Origin: Alphaproteobacteria bacterium
GTDB taxonomy: Bacteria > Pseudomonadota > Alphaproteobacteria > RF32 > CAG-239
Direction of reading: 5' to 3'
DNA: 64,000 bases
Assembly (NCBI GenBank): GCA_015062435.1
Contig: SUUR01000006.1
Span: forward strand, 1-64,000
Made by a program: the position numbers and the translations under genes. The notes below the pieces were generated by a model. That model made no database searches, had not been told where the DNA came from, and saw nothing but the letters and a program-made list of their open reading frames with translations. Positions within the stretch are counted from its first letter, which is position 1; each line of letters starts with the position of its first letter. Positions 1 to 7,746 of the stretch are shown one piece after another.

Positions 1-1
1 T

Positions 2-70
2 AATTTAGGTTTTTATGACAAAGATAATTTTATCTGCGGAAACCAATTGTGTAATTGGTCTTTGCAATAA
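2..70 (+). CDS. 3' end of a cysteine-rich secreted protein gene (partial)
   Basis: The frame beginning at position 2 stays open to a TAA at 68-70 and encodes 22 residues. They contain FYDKDNFICGNQLCNWSLQ, which closely resembles the C-terminus YYDKSSFICGSQLCYWKLQ of the 328-residue protein at 24851-25837. This is therefore the end of a paralogue whose body lies left of the window. The following gene starts 15 bases later, the same spacing and order as the second copy pair near 25.8 kb. Function is unknown and only the tail is visible. Confidence 0.75.
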   Translation, partial: NLGFYDKDNFICGNQLCNWSLQ

Positions 71-85
71 AACAGGAGGTTTGAG

Positions 86-970
86 ATGAGATATTTATTA
101 GTAACAACAACGATTATTGCCGGTTTGACATATACATCATCGGCTATGGCGCAAACTTGTACGGCGGCTCCGTCCTGTGAAGAAATGGGATATACTCAAA
201 GTGCATCGGACTGCGCCGGAAAAATATCACTCAGATGTCCATTTGATTTATCTGCTTATTTGTGTGGAGCAGTGGGTAGTTGTGATTTTAGTGACTACCC
301 CTTAAGCTCATGCCCCACCGGCGGTAATTGCACCAATACCACTTGTGATGGTACGACAAAGTATAAGCTAAATAGTTGTAATTCCGGATACACCATGAGT
401 GGAAATACTTGTACTGCCAACTGTAATTTCACCAACTATCCGCTTAGCTCATGCCCGTCTAATGGTAATTGCTCTAATTACTCATGCGGAGGAACGACTA
501 AATATAAACTTAACAGTTGTAAATCGGGATATACTCAGAGCGGAAATACTTGTATATATAATGATCCTTGTGCTGGATATTATGAATGTGGCGGAAGTTG
601 GCAATATTGTGAGGGATATACTTGTTCTGCTGATTCAGATATGTGTTCTGAATATTGTGTAGGAGATTACTTCCCATATGACTGTGATAGTGAATATGAC
701 TGCGATGATGTAGGTGGCGTATATCGCAACGGATACTGTTCTGAGATGTGTGATGGTGGCAATGATTATTCATCTATATGTATTGATATAAGCTCTTGTG
801 ATAATGCTTACTATGATTACGATTATGAATGTTATACAGGTTGTTGTGACGAGTATATGGATTACGGATGTGATGATCTCCAATGCGCAGGTCTACTTGG
901 CACATGGATTCAAGAATGTACTGGTAATTCTATGTGTGGTGCAGGTTTTCCATTTTTAGAGTGCCCATAA
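86..970 (+). CDS. Secreted cysteine-rich modular protein
   Basis: This 294-residue protein starts at an ATG preceded by AGGAGG. Residues 1-22 form a signal peptide ending SAMA before QTC. After it come: a module containing CEEMGY and CPFD (about 25-60); two repeats of about 45 residues built on YPLSSCP, a glycine/cysteine stretch, and TKYKLNSC followed by GYT and SGNTC (about 67-157); and a long tail rich in Cys, Asp, Tyr and Gly. The many cysteines suggest a disulfide-bonded exported protein, possibly at the cell surface. I recognise no named family and assign no function. Paralogues lie at 24074, 24851 and 25852. The first module is almost identical in DNA to that of the 25852 gene. Confidence 0.85.
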   Translation: MRYLLVTTTIIAGLTYTSSAMAQTCTAAPSCEEMGYTQSASDCAGKISLRCPFDLSAYLCGAVGSCDFSDYPLSSCPTGGNCTNTTCDGTTKYKLNSCNSGYTMSGNTCTANCNFTNYPLSSCPSNGNCSNYSCGGTTKYKLNSCKSGYTQSGNTCIYNDPCAGYYECGGSWQYCEGYTCSADSDMCSEYCVGDYFPYDCDSEYDCDDVGGVYRNGYCSEMCDGGNDYSSICIDISSCDNAYYDYDYECYTGCCDEYMDYGCDDLQCAGLLGTWIQECTGNSMCGAGFPFLECP

Positions 971-1007
971 CATGTTTATAAATTAAAAATTTACTAGCAT
1001 ATATTTG

Positions 1008-1211
1008 CAAGCTGAAGAATGTGGTAGCAGTGGTAGTAGTGATAGTTGTTCCGGATACTATGAATGTGGTGGAGGTTGGCAATATTGTGAGGGATATACT
1101 TGTTCTGCTGATTCAGATATGTGTTCTGAATATTGTGAAGATGAATCTATTCCAATTAGTTGTATCGCCGGTAATGATCCTTGTATATGTAGTGAAGGTT
1201 TCCCGTTTTAA
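1008..1211 (+). pseudogene. Decayed duplicate of cysteine-rich protein tail
   Basis: The open frame reads QAEECGSSG and then a stretch with YYECGGGWQYCEGYTCS and a following serine/aspartate/cysteine run. This repeats residues about 165-193 of the preceding gene with almost the same DNA (about 570-660 versus 1050-1134). The only start codon is a TTG at 1005 with no ribosome binding site, and there is no signal peptide. The end, GFPF then stop, also mirrors the AGFPF near the end of the upstream protein. I interpret it as a truncated tandem duplicate rather than a gene. Translation by reinitiation cannot be excluded. Confidence 0.6.
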
Positions 1212-1223
1212 TTACGCTGAAGA

Positions 1224-1266
1224 AAATCCCCTGCTTAAGTGTTTTGAGCAGGGGATTTAGTTTTTT
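1224..1266 (+). terminator. Rho-independent terminator after the cysteine-rich cluster
   Basis: The inverted repeat AAATCCCCTGCTT / GAGCAGGGGATTT has a 9-base loop and is followed by TAGTTTTTT. It ends the plus-strand cluster. It also lies directly past the stop of the minus-strand ettA, so it may serve both. Confidence 0.85.
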
Positions 1267-2944
1267 ATCTGGTTAGAGATTTGTATCTGGTACGGTGAGG
1301 GCGTGCAGCCTCTTCACCAAGACGGCGAACCTTGTCTTTTTCATAATCTTCAAAGTTACCTTCAAACCATTCGACGTGACCATCATCTTCATAAGCCAAG
1401 ATATGAGTGGCAAGACGGTCTAAAAACCATCTATCGTGTGAAGTTACCAAAACGCAACCGGGATAGTTCATGATACCTTCTTCTAAAGAACGGAGCGTAT
1501 CTACGTCTAAGTCATTGGTTGGTTCGTCAAGCATGATAACATTAGCGCCTTTTTTAAGCATTTTTGCCAGATGTACACGATTGCGCTCACCTCCAGAAAG
1601 TTGTCCGACTTTTTTCTGTTGATCTGAACCTTTGAAGTTAAATTGTCCGACGTAGGCACGAGAAGGGACTTCTGCTTTTCCGAGTTTTATCATATCTAGA
1701 CCATCTGATATTTCTTCCCATACATTTTTATTGGGGTTAAGTTCATCTCTAGATTGATCGACGTATCCTAAATCTACGCTATCGCCAAGTCTGATTTCTC
1801 CGGAGTCTGGGGTTTCTTTGCCGGCAATCATTTTGAATAAGGTGGTTTTACCGGCACCGTTAGGGCCGATAATGCCGACAATAGCTCCTTTGGGGATTTT
1901 GAATGAAAGATTGTCTATTAATACTCTGTCGCCATATGCTTTGCTAATGTTGGTAGCTTCAATAACTAAATCACCAAGTCGTTCAGTCATAGGGATATTG
2001 ATATTGGCCGTAGAAATTTTATCTTTAGTTGATTGAGCCAATAGTTCATCATAAGCATTGATACGAGCTTTGGATTTTGCTTGACGAGCTTTAGGATTTT
2101 TTTGGATCCATTCCAGCTCATTGGCTAAAACTTTTTGGCGTGCAGTTTCTTCTCTGGCTTCTTGCTCAAGTCGTTTTTGTTTTTGTTGAAGCCAAGAAGA
2201 ATAATTGCCTTCATAAGGGATTCCTTGTCCTCTATCTAATTCAAGAATCCAACCGGTTACATTGTCTAAGAAGTAACGATCGTGAGTTACCATAACAACC
2301 GTTCCTTTATAGTCTTTGAGATGATTTTCTAACCAAGCAACAGATTCTGCGTCTAAGTGGTTGGTAGGTTCGTCCAGTAATAGCATATCCGGTTTGGAGA
2401 GGAGTAATCTGCATAGAGCTACTCGTCTGCGCTCGCCTCCGGAAAGTTTGGTGACATCTGCCTCTGCCGGAGGACAACGCAAAGCATCCATAGCTATCTC
2501 GATTGTGCGTTCTAAGTCCCAACCATTGCAAGCGTCAATTTTTTCTTGCAGTTCTGCTTGTTCATTAATGAGGTTGTTCATCTCATCATCGGTGAGTTCT
2601 TCTCCAAAACGCATGGATACTTCCTCAAATCTTTTGAGTAAATCTCGGGTTTCTGCTAAGCCGTCCATAATGTTTTCCATAACATTTTTAGAGGAATCTA
2701 ATTGTGGCTCTTGTTCAAGGTATCCAACTTTTATTCCCTCTGCAGCCCATGCTTCACCATTAAACTCTTTATCTACTCCTGCCATGATTTTTAATAGAGT
2801 TGATTTTCCGGCTCCGTTTACACCCAAAACACCAATCTTGGCTCCGGGTAAAAAGGATAAAGTGATACCTTTGAAGAGCTCTTTGCCTCCGGGAAATACT
2901 TTGGTTAAATTTTGCATAACAAAAACATATTGGACTGCAGCCAT
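1265..2944 (-). CDS. ettA: Energy-dependent translational throttle protein EttA (ABC-F ATPase)
   Basis: This 559-residue soluble ABC-F protein has two nucleotide-binding domains: Walker [10 protein letters not shown] at 41-49 and GPNGAGKTT at 360-368, signature LSGGE at 167-171, and Walker B LLLDEP at 188-193. The insertion at about 95-140 (arm) and the charged linker between the domains at about 240-310 are typical. Length and sequence fit EttA (about 555 residues), which binds the ribosomal E site and gates entry into elongation according to the ATP/ADP ratio. There are no membrane segments, so it is not a transporter. The start has AAAGGAG upstream. It is a single-gene unit ending against a terminator. 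Confidence 0.95.
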   Translation of the reverse strand: MAAVQYVFVMQNLTKVFPGGKELFKGITLSFLPGAKIGVLGVNGAGKSTLLKIMAGVDKEFNGEAWAAEGIKVGYLEQEPQLDSSKNVMENIMDGLAETRDLLKRFEEVSMRFGEELTDDEMNNLINEQAELQEKIDACNGWDLERTIEIAMDALRCPPAEADVTKLSGGERRRVALCRLLLSKPDMLLLDEPTNHLDAESVAWLENHLKDYKGTVVMVTHDRYFLDNVTGWILELDRGQGIPYEGNYSSWLQQKQKRLEQEAREETARQKVLANELEWIQKNPKARQAKSKARINAYDELLAQSTKDKISTANINIPMTERLGDLVIEATNISKAYGDRVLIDNLSFKIPKGAIVGIIGPNGAGKTTLFKMIAGKETPDSGEIRLGDSVDLGYVDQSRDELNPNKNVWEEISDGLDMIKLGKAEVPSRAYVGQFNFKGSDQQKKVGQLSGGERNRVHLAKMLKKGANVIMLDEPTNDLDVDTLRSLEEGIMNYPGCVLVTSHDRWFLDRLATHILAYEDDGHVEWFEGNFEDYEKDKVRRLGEEAARPHRTRYKSLTR

Positions 2945-3007
2945 TTTAATCTCCTTTTAAATAACTTTGGATTTGACTATACAGATTAAAAAAGAAAAAG
3001 CAACTTA

Positions 3008-3526
3008 TTAATTATGGCGATTTGTATTGGCAATATTTTCATCTACAACATTAACTTGCAGAATTTGGGCTTTTTTACTGCCATATATGGTTTGAGCTGC
3101 TTCTCGATCTCCGAAATCTTTGTAAATGCGTTTGGCATCATAGGGGATACGAGGAGTGAGGATTTGTCCGTCTGGCATTTTAATGGTGCCATCAGCATAT
3201 AAGGTGGCTTTAAAAATCTCTTGATTGTCAAAACGGCGGATAATTTCTGAACAGCCATAAAATCCATCAAGCTCTTTAGACATATAAGCATTGGCTTTTT
3301 CTTCAGAGTATGCATAGATTGCTTTGTTTTGTAGTATATCACTGGGAGATTTGGTGAGAAGAATGGCTCTTGCCAAAAGCTCAAAGTCATCATATTTGGT
3401 GGAACCGCAAGCGAGTCCCTGACCGGAAATTGCTCCAAGTGCTTTTACTTCTTCTATGTAGGGCATTTGAGCGTTAGCTTGATTGATGCTTATAAGTAAA
3501 GCTAAAAATAATATCAAAAATCTCAC
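3008..3526 (-). CDS. Predicted secreted protein of unknown function
   Basis: The product is 172 residues with a clear signal peptide (about 1-19, ending NANA before QMPY). The mature part is hydrophilic and carries two cysteines (LACGS and YGCSE). I recognise no catalytic motif or named domain. The motif FKATLYADGTIKMPDG suggests a beta-rich region. It stands alone, with 63 bases between its stop and the start of ettA and the rpmJ promoter region on the other side. A periplasmic location is inferred from the signal peptide only. Confidence 0.7.
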   Translation of the reverse strand: MRFLILFLALLISINQANAQMPYIEEVKALGAISGQGLACGSTKYDDFELLARAILLTKSPSDILQNKAIYAYSEEKANAYMSKELDGFYGCSEIIRRFDNQEIFKATLYADGTIKMPDGQILTPRIPYDAKRIYKDFGDREAAQTIYGSKKAQILQVNVVDENIANTNRHN

Positions 3527-3630
3527 AGCTCAATTCTCCTTATCTTTATAAAAACAAAGGTATTATAATATTTAGGCCAAAAAAATCAAAAATAAATGTG
3601 CATTTTCACCAAAAAATTTGAAAAATTAAG

Positions 3631-3659
3631 TTGACAAACTTTGTTAAATAGCATAAGTT
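3631..3659 (+). promoter_or_regulatory. Putative sigma-70-type promoter of rpmJ
   Basis: A perfect TTGACA lies at 3631-3636. With a 17-base spacer the -10 would be TAAGTT, which is a poor match. It lies 34 bases before the rpmJ start, in the right orientation. The -35 is convincing and the -10 is weak. Confidence 0.35.
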
Positions 3660-3692
3660 GCGGTTAACTTGTGATATTTAAGGATAATAACA

Positions 3693-3818
3693 ATGAAAAT
3701 TTATAGCTCTTTGAAAAGCAAAAAAGTACGTGACAAAGACTGCAAAGTTGTTCGTCGTAAAGGTCGTGTGTACGTAATTAATAAAAAGAATCCTAAGCTC
3801 AAAGCTCGTCAGGGTTAA
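3693..3818 (+). CDS. rpmJ: 50S ribosomal protein L36
   Basis: This gene encodes 41 residues beginning [16 protein letters not shown] and ending [10 protein letters not shown]. The central [13 protein letters not shown] block is diagnostic for L36 of the large ribosomal subunit. Only one cysteine is present and the zinc-binding Cys/His set of the C+ type is absent, so this is the zinc-independent form usual in Alphaproteobacteria. The ATG follows AAGGATAATAACA. It stands alone between a TTGACA element and a strong terminator. Confidence 0.95.
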   Translation: MKIYSSLKSKKVRDKDCKVVRRKGRVYVINKKNPKLKARQG

Positions 3819-3837
3819 GTTTGATTACTTATAAGTT

Positions 3838-3872
3838 AAAAAAAACTCGCTGTATTTAAGCGAGTTTTTTGT
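3838..3872 (+). terminator. Rho-independent terminator of rpmJ
   Basis: The stem AAAAACTCGC / GCGAGTTTTT surrounds the loop TGTATTTAA and ends in six T. It lies 20 bases past the rpmJ stop. Confidence 0.85.
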
Positions 3873-3956
3873 TATTATTCACATTTATATTTCCTGTGTT
3901 CTGAGATAACATAGGTTTTACGATGTTTTAATCAAATATCGAGATAGATTGACGAA

Positions 3957-4508
3957 TTATAACATTAAGAAAATACTTAAGAATATAAAACCATAAATGA
4001 TAATACCACTGATGTACATACGGGCAATTCTGAAATCAGCTCCTGACGGAATAGAATTTTCAATAATGATGGTTTGTAGTAGTATATATAAAACATAATT
4101 AACAAAAGTGGCCGGCATATGTGGTAAAAAGTAACGATTGAGGTAAAATCCTATCGGAAGTAATAAAAGAGGGGCTAAAGATGCCGGTATGGCATTGTAA
4201 AAGGTGATGTTTCTGAAGCCAACACTTCCCATTACATAATTACCATCATCTCCTCTTTTGGGCCAAATTGTAAAATTGCATGGGCGAGCATTTAGTAGCA
4301 TTCCTATAAAAAAGTGTAGGAATTCGTGTAAGATGGTTCCGGGTATATTAACTAAGGCACTAAGCCACATTGAATGATATGTTTTGTATTTGATGCGCAT
4401 CAAAATAATCACAACCAGTATCAGATAAAAACGGTTATCAAAAAAATTTCTTAAAAATGAAGGGTCATTTAGTGTCATAAAAATTTTTAACAGAGCATCT
4501 TTAATCAT
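3957..4508 (-). CDS. Integral membrane protein with HExxH motif, putative membrane metalloprotease
   Basis: The product is 183 residues with several hydrophobic segments (about 27-38, 52-72, 100-125, 135-150, 168-183). The motif ILHEFLHFF at 59-67 contains HEFLH, a zincin-type HExxH, next to a membrane segment. This arrangement recalls intramembrane zinc peptidases of the M50 kind, but no clear second ligand motif was identified. Its start overlaps the stop of the upstream TetR gene by four bases (ATGA), so the two are translationally coupled. The regulator may control this protein. The protease activity is an inference from one motif. Confidence 0.7.
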   Translation of the reverse strand: MIKDALLKIFMTLNDPSFLRNFFDNRFYLILVVIILMRIKYKTYHSMWLSALVNIPGTILHEFLHFFIGMLLNARPCNFTIWPKRGDDGNYVMGSVGFRNITFYNAIPASLAPLLLLPIGFYLNRYFLPHMPATFVNYVLYILLQTIIIENSIPSGADFRIARMYISGIIIYGFIFLSIFLML

Positions 4509-5143
4509 GATTTGTTCTTCTTTAAGCTTGATAAACCTGCCAAATAGGTATTAACTAAAAGTTTGCAAAGATTGTTGCGTTTAATTTTGCGGAGAGTGGT
4601 ATTTTTTCCGGCGGCTACAAAACCGCTAAGTGAAAAAGTTGCTAATCCTAAGACCTGAACGGTGACTTGTCTTTCGGCATGAGTCAGATTGCCAAACATT
4701 TTTACTAATTGATATTCAAGCATTTGTTCAAACTTGAAAATCATTTTACGATAATTTTTATCAAGTTGTGTTTGAGTTTGAGACAGAAGATCTTGATATA
4801 GTAATAGCCAAAGATTGGGGTTGGCGGTTACAAATCCGGTAAAGACATCAGCATAACGATTGAGATTAATATAAGGGTTATCTTCTTTGATAATTGTATT
4901 AAGCTCGTTATAAATAAGCTCCAAAGTTTGGAGATTTATTTCTGTGATAAAATTGTCCATTGTTCCAAAAGTATTATATATCAGCCCAATGGAAGTGTTT
5001 GATGCTTGTGATAATTTGCGAGCGGTTAAATAATCCGGACCTTTTTCTACAACTAATCGGCGTCCGATTTTGATTAATGATTGGCGAACTTGATCTCGTA
5101 CAAAGTTTTTGAGACGAAGATTTTTGTCAGCTGATTCTATCAT
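4505..5143 (-). CDS. TetR/AcrR-family transcriptional regulator
   Basis: The protein has 212 residues. The N-terminal helix-turn-helix region is at about 22-65: ARKLSQASNTSIGLIYNTFGTMDNF contains the TetR pattern of a turn followed by a recognition helix ending with Y-F and a following acidic/aromatic stretch. The rest is helical with aromatic residues, as expected for a ligand-binding and dimerisation domain, but the ligand is unknown. It is the first gene of a two-gene unit with the HExxH membrane protein, and the region to 5260 is shared with a divergent secreted-protein gene. Autoregulation is common in the family but not shown here. Confidence 0.85.
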   Translation of the reverse strand: MIESADKNLRLKNFVRDQVRQSLIKIGRRLVVEKGPDYLTARKLSQASNTSIGLIYNTFGTMDNFITEINLQTLELIYNELNTIIKEDNPYINLNRYADVFTGFVTANPNLWLLLYQDLLSQTQTQLDKNYRKMIFKFEQMLEYQLVKMFGNLTHAERQVTVQVLGLATFSLSGFVAAGKNTTLRKIKRNNLCKLLVNTYLAGLSSLKKNKS

Positions 5144-5259
5144 TGTTTATTATCCAAAAAAACTTATATATTTAATAAAATATTTGCAATTATATTTATA
5201 CAATAAACAAAAGTTGTGCAGTGTTCAATTTAATTTTTTAAAAACGTGAGGATTTTGGG

Positions 5260-6090
5260 ATGAAAAATATTGTTTTGCTTCTTTTGGTTGTATTGGTATC
5301 GGGGACAAATGTGTTTGCTCAAGAAACAACCATAACACAAGATTTTTTGTTGGATCCTAACGTTATTGCAAGCGTGGAACCTAAAGAAGATGCTGTGCGC
5401 AATGCAGAAGAAAGTGCAAGACAATTGTTGGAGCAAAAGCCTAGAGAGTGGCGAAAGCGAAATTTTCCAAATGTTAGAAAAATGTCAACGATGAGTACTT
5501 CTCCTAAACAAATTCAAAAAAATCAGATTGCTCCGTTTGGTTTGATTTGGAAAGCAAGTATAAATGCAACTAAAAATCAGGGAATTATTTTAACTAAAAT
5601 CGAAGAAAAAGATTATCCTAACAGTTTTTCTGCAACAAACTTACCAAAAGAAATAGATGATTTTTCTCAGGTAGATGTCAGTTTTGGAGAAGATGATATG
5701 TTGTGGAGAGTAATTGCATATGGAAAATTGCTTGATGATGATGCTTCAGCAACCAAAGTTTTGCGTTTGTATAATATTTATTCTGCTTTGTTAACTACAA
5801 AATACGGTAATAAACAAGAATTTTTTACTCCGGCACAAATTGAGGTTAAAGTAAAAAATGATAGTGGACGAGAAACTACTGTTATGGAAAATGCTCCAAT
5901 CGGAAATCCTCAATTTTTAAGCCAACTGCAAAGTGGGAGTGCTGTGTTGTATTCTACATATAATAATAGTGAAGTTGGAGCTGCATTGGCTATAAATGTT
6001 GACGGAGACGGAAAAAGTTATATAGTACTTGATTATAAAAATTTGGCTTTATTGCGAAGCAAAGAGAAAAGAACTCTTGATGCTTTGTAA
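5260..6090 (+). CDS. Predicted secreted protein of unknown function
   Basis: The product is 276 residues. Its signal peptide covers about 1-20 (ending NVFA before QETT), and GAGG followed by TTTTGGG provides the ribosome binding site. The mature part starts with a charged, helical stretch (about 45-85, EESARQLLEQKPREWRKR). A mixed region follows with no cysteines and no motif I recognise. The gene diverges from the TetR gene and is followed 25 bases later by a Mur-ligase-like gene, so the two may be cotranscribed. A periplasmic or envelope role is likely from the signal peptide. Confidence 0.75.
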   Translation: MKNIVLLLLVVLVSGTNVFAQETTITQDFLLDPNVIASVEPKEDAVRNAEESARQLLEQKPREWRKRNFPNVRKMSTMSTSPKQIQKNQIAPFGLIWKASINATKNQGIILTKIEEKDYPNSFSATNLPKEIDDFSQVDVSFGEDDMLWRVIAYGKLLDDDASATKVLRLYNIYSALLTTKYGNKQEFFTPAQIEVKVKNDSGRETTVMENAPIGNPQFLSQLQSGSAVLYSTYNNSEVGAALAINVDGDGKSYIVLDYKNLALLRSKEKRTLDAL

Positions 6091-6115
6091 ATGTATTTGA
6101 TTAAGGATTGAATCT

Positions 6116-7477
6116 ATGACGAAAATTGCATTTTGTGGAGCTGCCGGAAACGGAATTAGCCCTTTGGAACAAATAATGATAAAAAAGGGATATGAAGTAT
6201 ATGGTTCGGATAGAAGCTTTGATGAAGGTAAAGATGAAAGTCGAAAGCAGGCACTTCAAGCTGTGGGGTTGAAAATTATGCCACAAGACGGTTCCGGTAT
6301 TACAAAAGATGTTAGTTGTGTATATGCTTCTGCTGCTTTGGATAATGCCAATCCAGATATAAAAAAAGCGAATGAATTAGGGATTCCGGTGAAAAGCAGA
6401 TCTGATTTGTTATGTGAGATTTTTTCTGAGTATAAAAAAGGAATCGCAGTTGGTGGTACTGCCGGAAAAACAACTACAACCGCTATGATTGCATATATTT
6501 TAGATGTGTTAGGACAAAAACCTACAATGATTAATGGCGGAATGTTGTGTAATTATGAAAATATGCCGGGGTTGCCAAACTATCTTTATAATGATGGAGA
6601 ATATTGTGTTATTGAAGCTGATGAAAGTGATGGATCTATCAGAAAATATAAACCATATATCGGATTGGTAAATAATATTTCTCATGATCATACAAGTATC
6701 GAAAAATTGGTGGAATATTTTTCAACGTTCGCAAATAACATCAGTGGTGCTTTGGTTGTGAATTATGATTGTCCGTTAGCAAGAAACTTAAAATCAGAGG
6801 CTAAGATATTTTCTTATTCAATAGGTGATAATAATGCTGATTTGACAGCTACTAATGTTTGTGCTGTTGATAACGGAATAGAATATCAGATTGAAAATAA
6901 GAAATTTAAGTTAAATCTTATCGGAAAGTTTAATGTTTCTAATGCTTTAGCAGCTATTTCCGCATGTATGATAGCGGGAATTGATAAGTTTGAAGCTGCA
7001 AAAGCTTTGGAAAATTTTCGGGGAATTAAAGTCAGATTGGAAAAAATAGGAACATCAAAAGGGGTGACAGTTTATAATGATTTTGCTCATAATCCCAGCA
7101 AAATTGAGGCGTCTCTTTTAGCATTAAAGGATTATCCGGGTAGAATTATTGCAATGTATCAACCTCATACACCTTATTCGGCGGTGAATACCGGTGACGA
7201 AGTAGCAGCTGCCGTGGCAAAAGTTTTGGCTCCGGAAGATGTGATGATTATGCAAGAAATTTATGAGCTTACACCACAAGATGTGGGGATATCTTCTGCA
7301 AATATAATTAAACAAATACAGAATAATGGGCATAAAAATGCACTGTTTTTGCCATTTAAGAGTGATACCAGAAAATTTGTGTTAGAAAATGTAAAATCAG
7401 GTGACAGGATCGTTATTATGGGGGCTCATGATAATTCTTTGGCTGATTTTAGTCGAGAATTACTCGAGGCGATATAA
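6116..7477 (+). CDS. Mur ligase family protein (MurC/Mpl-like)
   Basis: The 453-residue protein has the three-domain Mur ligase layout. An N-terminal Rossmann segment begins KIAFCGAAGNGIS and includes VYGSD at about 28-32. The ATP-binding loop GTAGKTTTT is at 114-122. A central region carries EADESDG and NISHDH, and a C-terminal domain carries YNDFAHNPSKIEA. These enzymes join an amino acid or peptide to UDP-MurNAc using ATP. The similarity is to MurC (adds L-alanine) and to Mpl (recycles tripeptide). The usual GTHGKTT is here GTAGKTT, and I cannot decide between the two functions. It is followed by a strong terminator. Confidence 0.85.
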   Translation: MTKIAFCGAAGNGISPLEQIMIKKGYEVYGSDRSFDEGKDESRKQALQAVGLKIMPQDGSGITKDVSCVYASAALDNANPDIKKANELGIPVKSRSDLLCEIFSEYKKGIAVGGTAGKTTTTAMIAYILDVLGQKPTMINGGMLCNYENMPGLPNYLYNDGEYCVIEADESDGSIRKYKPYIGLVNNISHDHTSIEKLVEYFSTFANNISGALVVNYDCPLARNLKSEAKIFSYSIGDNNADLTATNVCAVDNGIEYQIENKKFKLNLIGKFNVSNALAAISACMIAGIDKFEAAKALENFRGIKVRLEKIGTSKGVTVYNDFAHNPSKIEASLLALKDYPGRIIAMYQPHTPYSAVNTGDEVAAAVAKVLAPEDVMIMQEIYELTPQDVGISSANIIKQIQNNGHKNALFLPFKSDTRKFVLENVKSGDRIVIMGAHDNSLADFSRELLEAI

Positions 7478-7494
7478 GTATTTGTGATAATATA

Positions 7495-7533
7495 AGAGAA
7501 GAGAGAGTAAATATTTACTCTCTCTCTTTTTTG
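7495..7533 (+). terminator. Rho-independent terminator of the Mur ligase gene
   Basis: The nearly perfect inverted repeat AGAGAGAGTAAAT / ATTTACTCTCTCT is followed by TTTTT, 18 bases past the stop at 7477. Confidence 0.85.
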
Positions 7534-7550
7534 ACCTTCTGAAAAACAAA

Positions 7551-7633
7551 TGAAATTATAATTCTTTTGTTAATCTTTTATTGAAGGAGCCTTTGATTAT
7601 TCACTCTTATTTAGCAAAAGAAATATAATTTCA
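7551..7633 (+). repeat. Long inverted repeat in intergenic spacer
   Basis: TGAAATTATAATTCTTTTG at 7551-7569 is repeated inverted at 7615-7633 with one mismatch in 19, around a 45-base centre. No open frame is present. A second, shorter arm pair (GATTATTCAC near 7595 and GTGAATAATA near 7647) overlaps it. It could be a small palindromic element or a structured transcript end. Confidence 0.5.
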
Positions 7634-7707
7634 AATTACTAACATCGTGAATAATAAAGATATGGTATTAAATATTGGAATTTAAATATCATATAAACTA
7701 ATTATCT

Positions 7708-7740
7708 ACAAAAATCCCCTCACCTGTTGATGGTGAGGGG
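7708..7740 (-). terminator. Rho-independent terminator of the hydrogenase gene cluster
   Basis: Read on the minus strand, CCCCTCACC and GGTGAGGGG form a 9-bp GC-rich stem with a 7-base loop, followed by ATTTTT. It lies just past the stop at 7747. Confidence 0.85.
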
Positions 7741-7746
7741 AAGATT

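Noticed and set aside
399-662. Coding frame inside the first cysteine-rich gene
   Set aside because: It is an out-of-frame reading of the repeats and has no start signal; the frame of the exported protein explains the sequence.
2361-2960. 199-residue frame opposite ettA
   Set aside because: The sequence is the complement of a highly conserved ATPase gene, and the frame lacks a binding site and a recognisable product.
5141-5210. TetR operator
   Set aside because: TTGTTTAT and ATAAACAA form an inverted pair, but they are 50 bases apart, AT-rich and probably coincidental.
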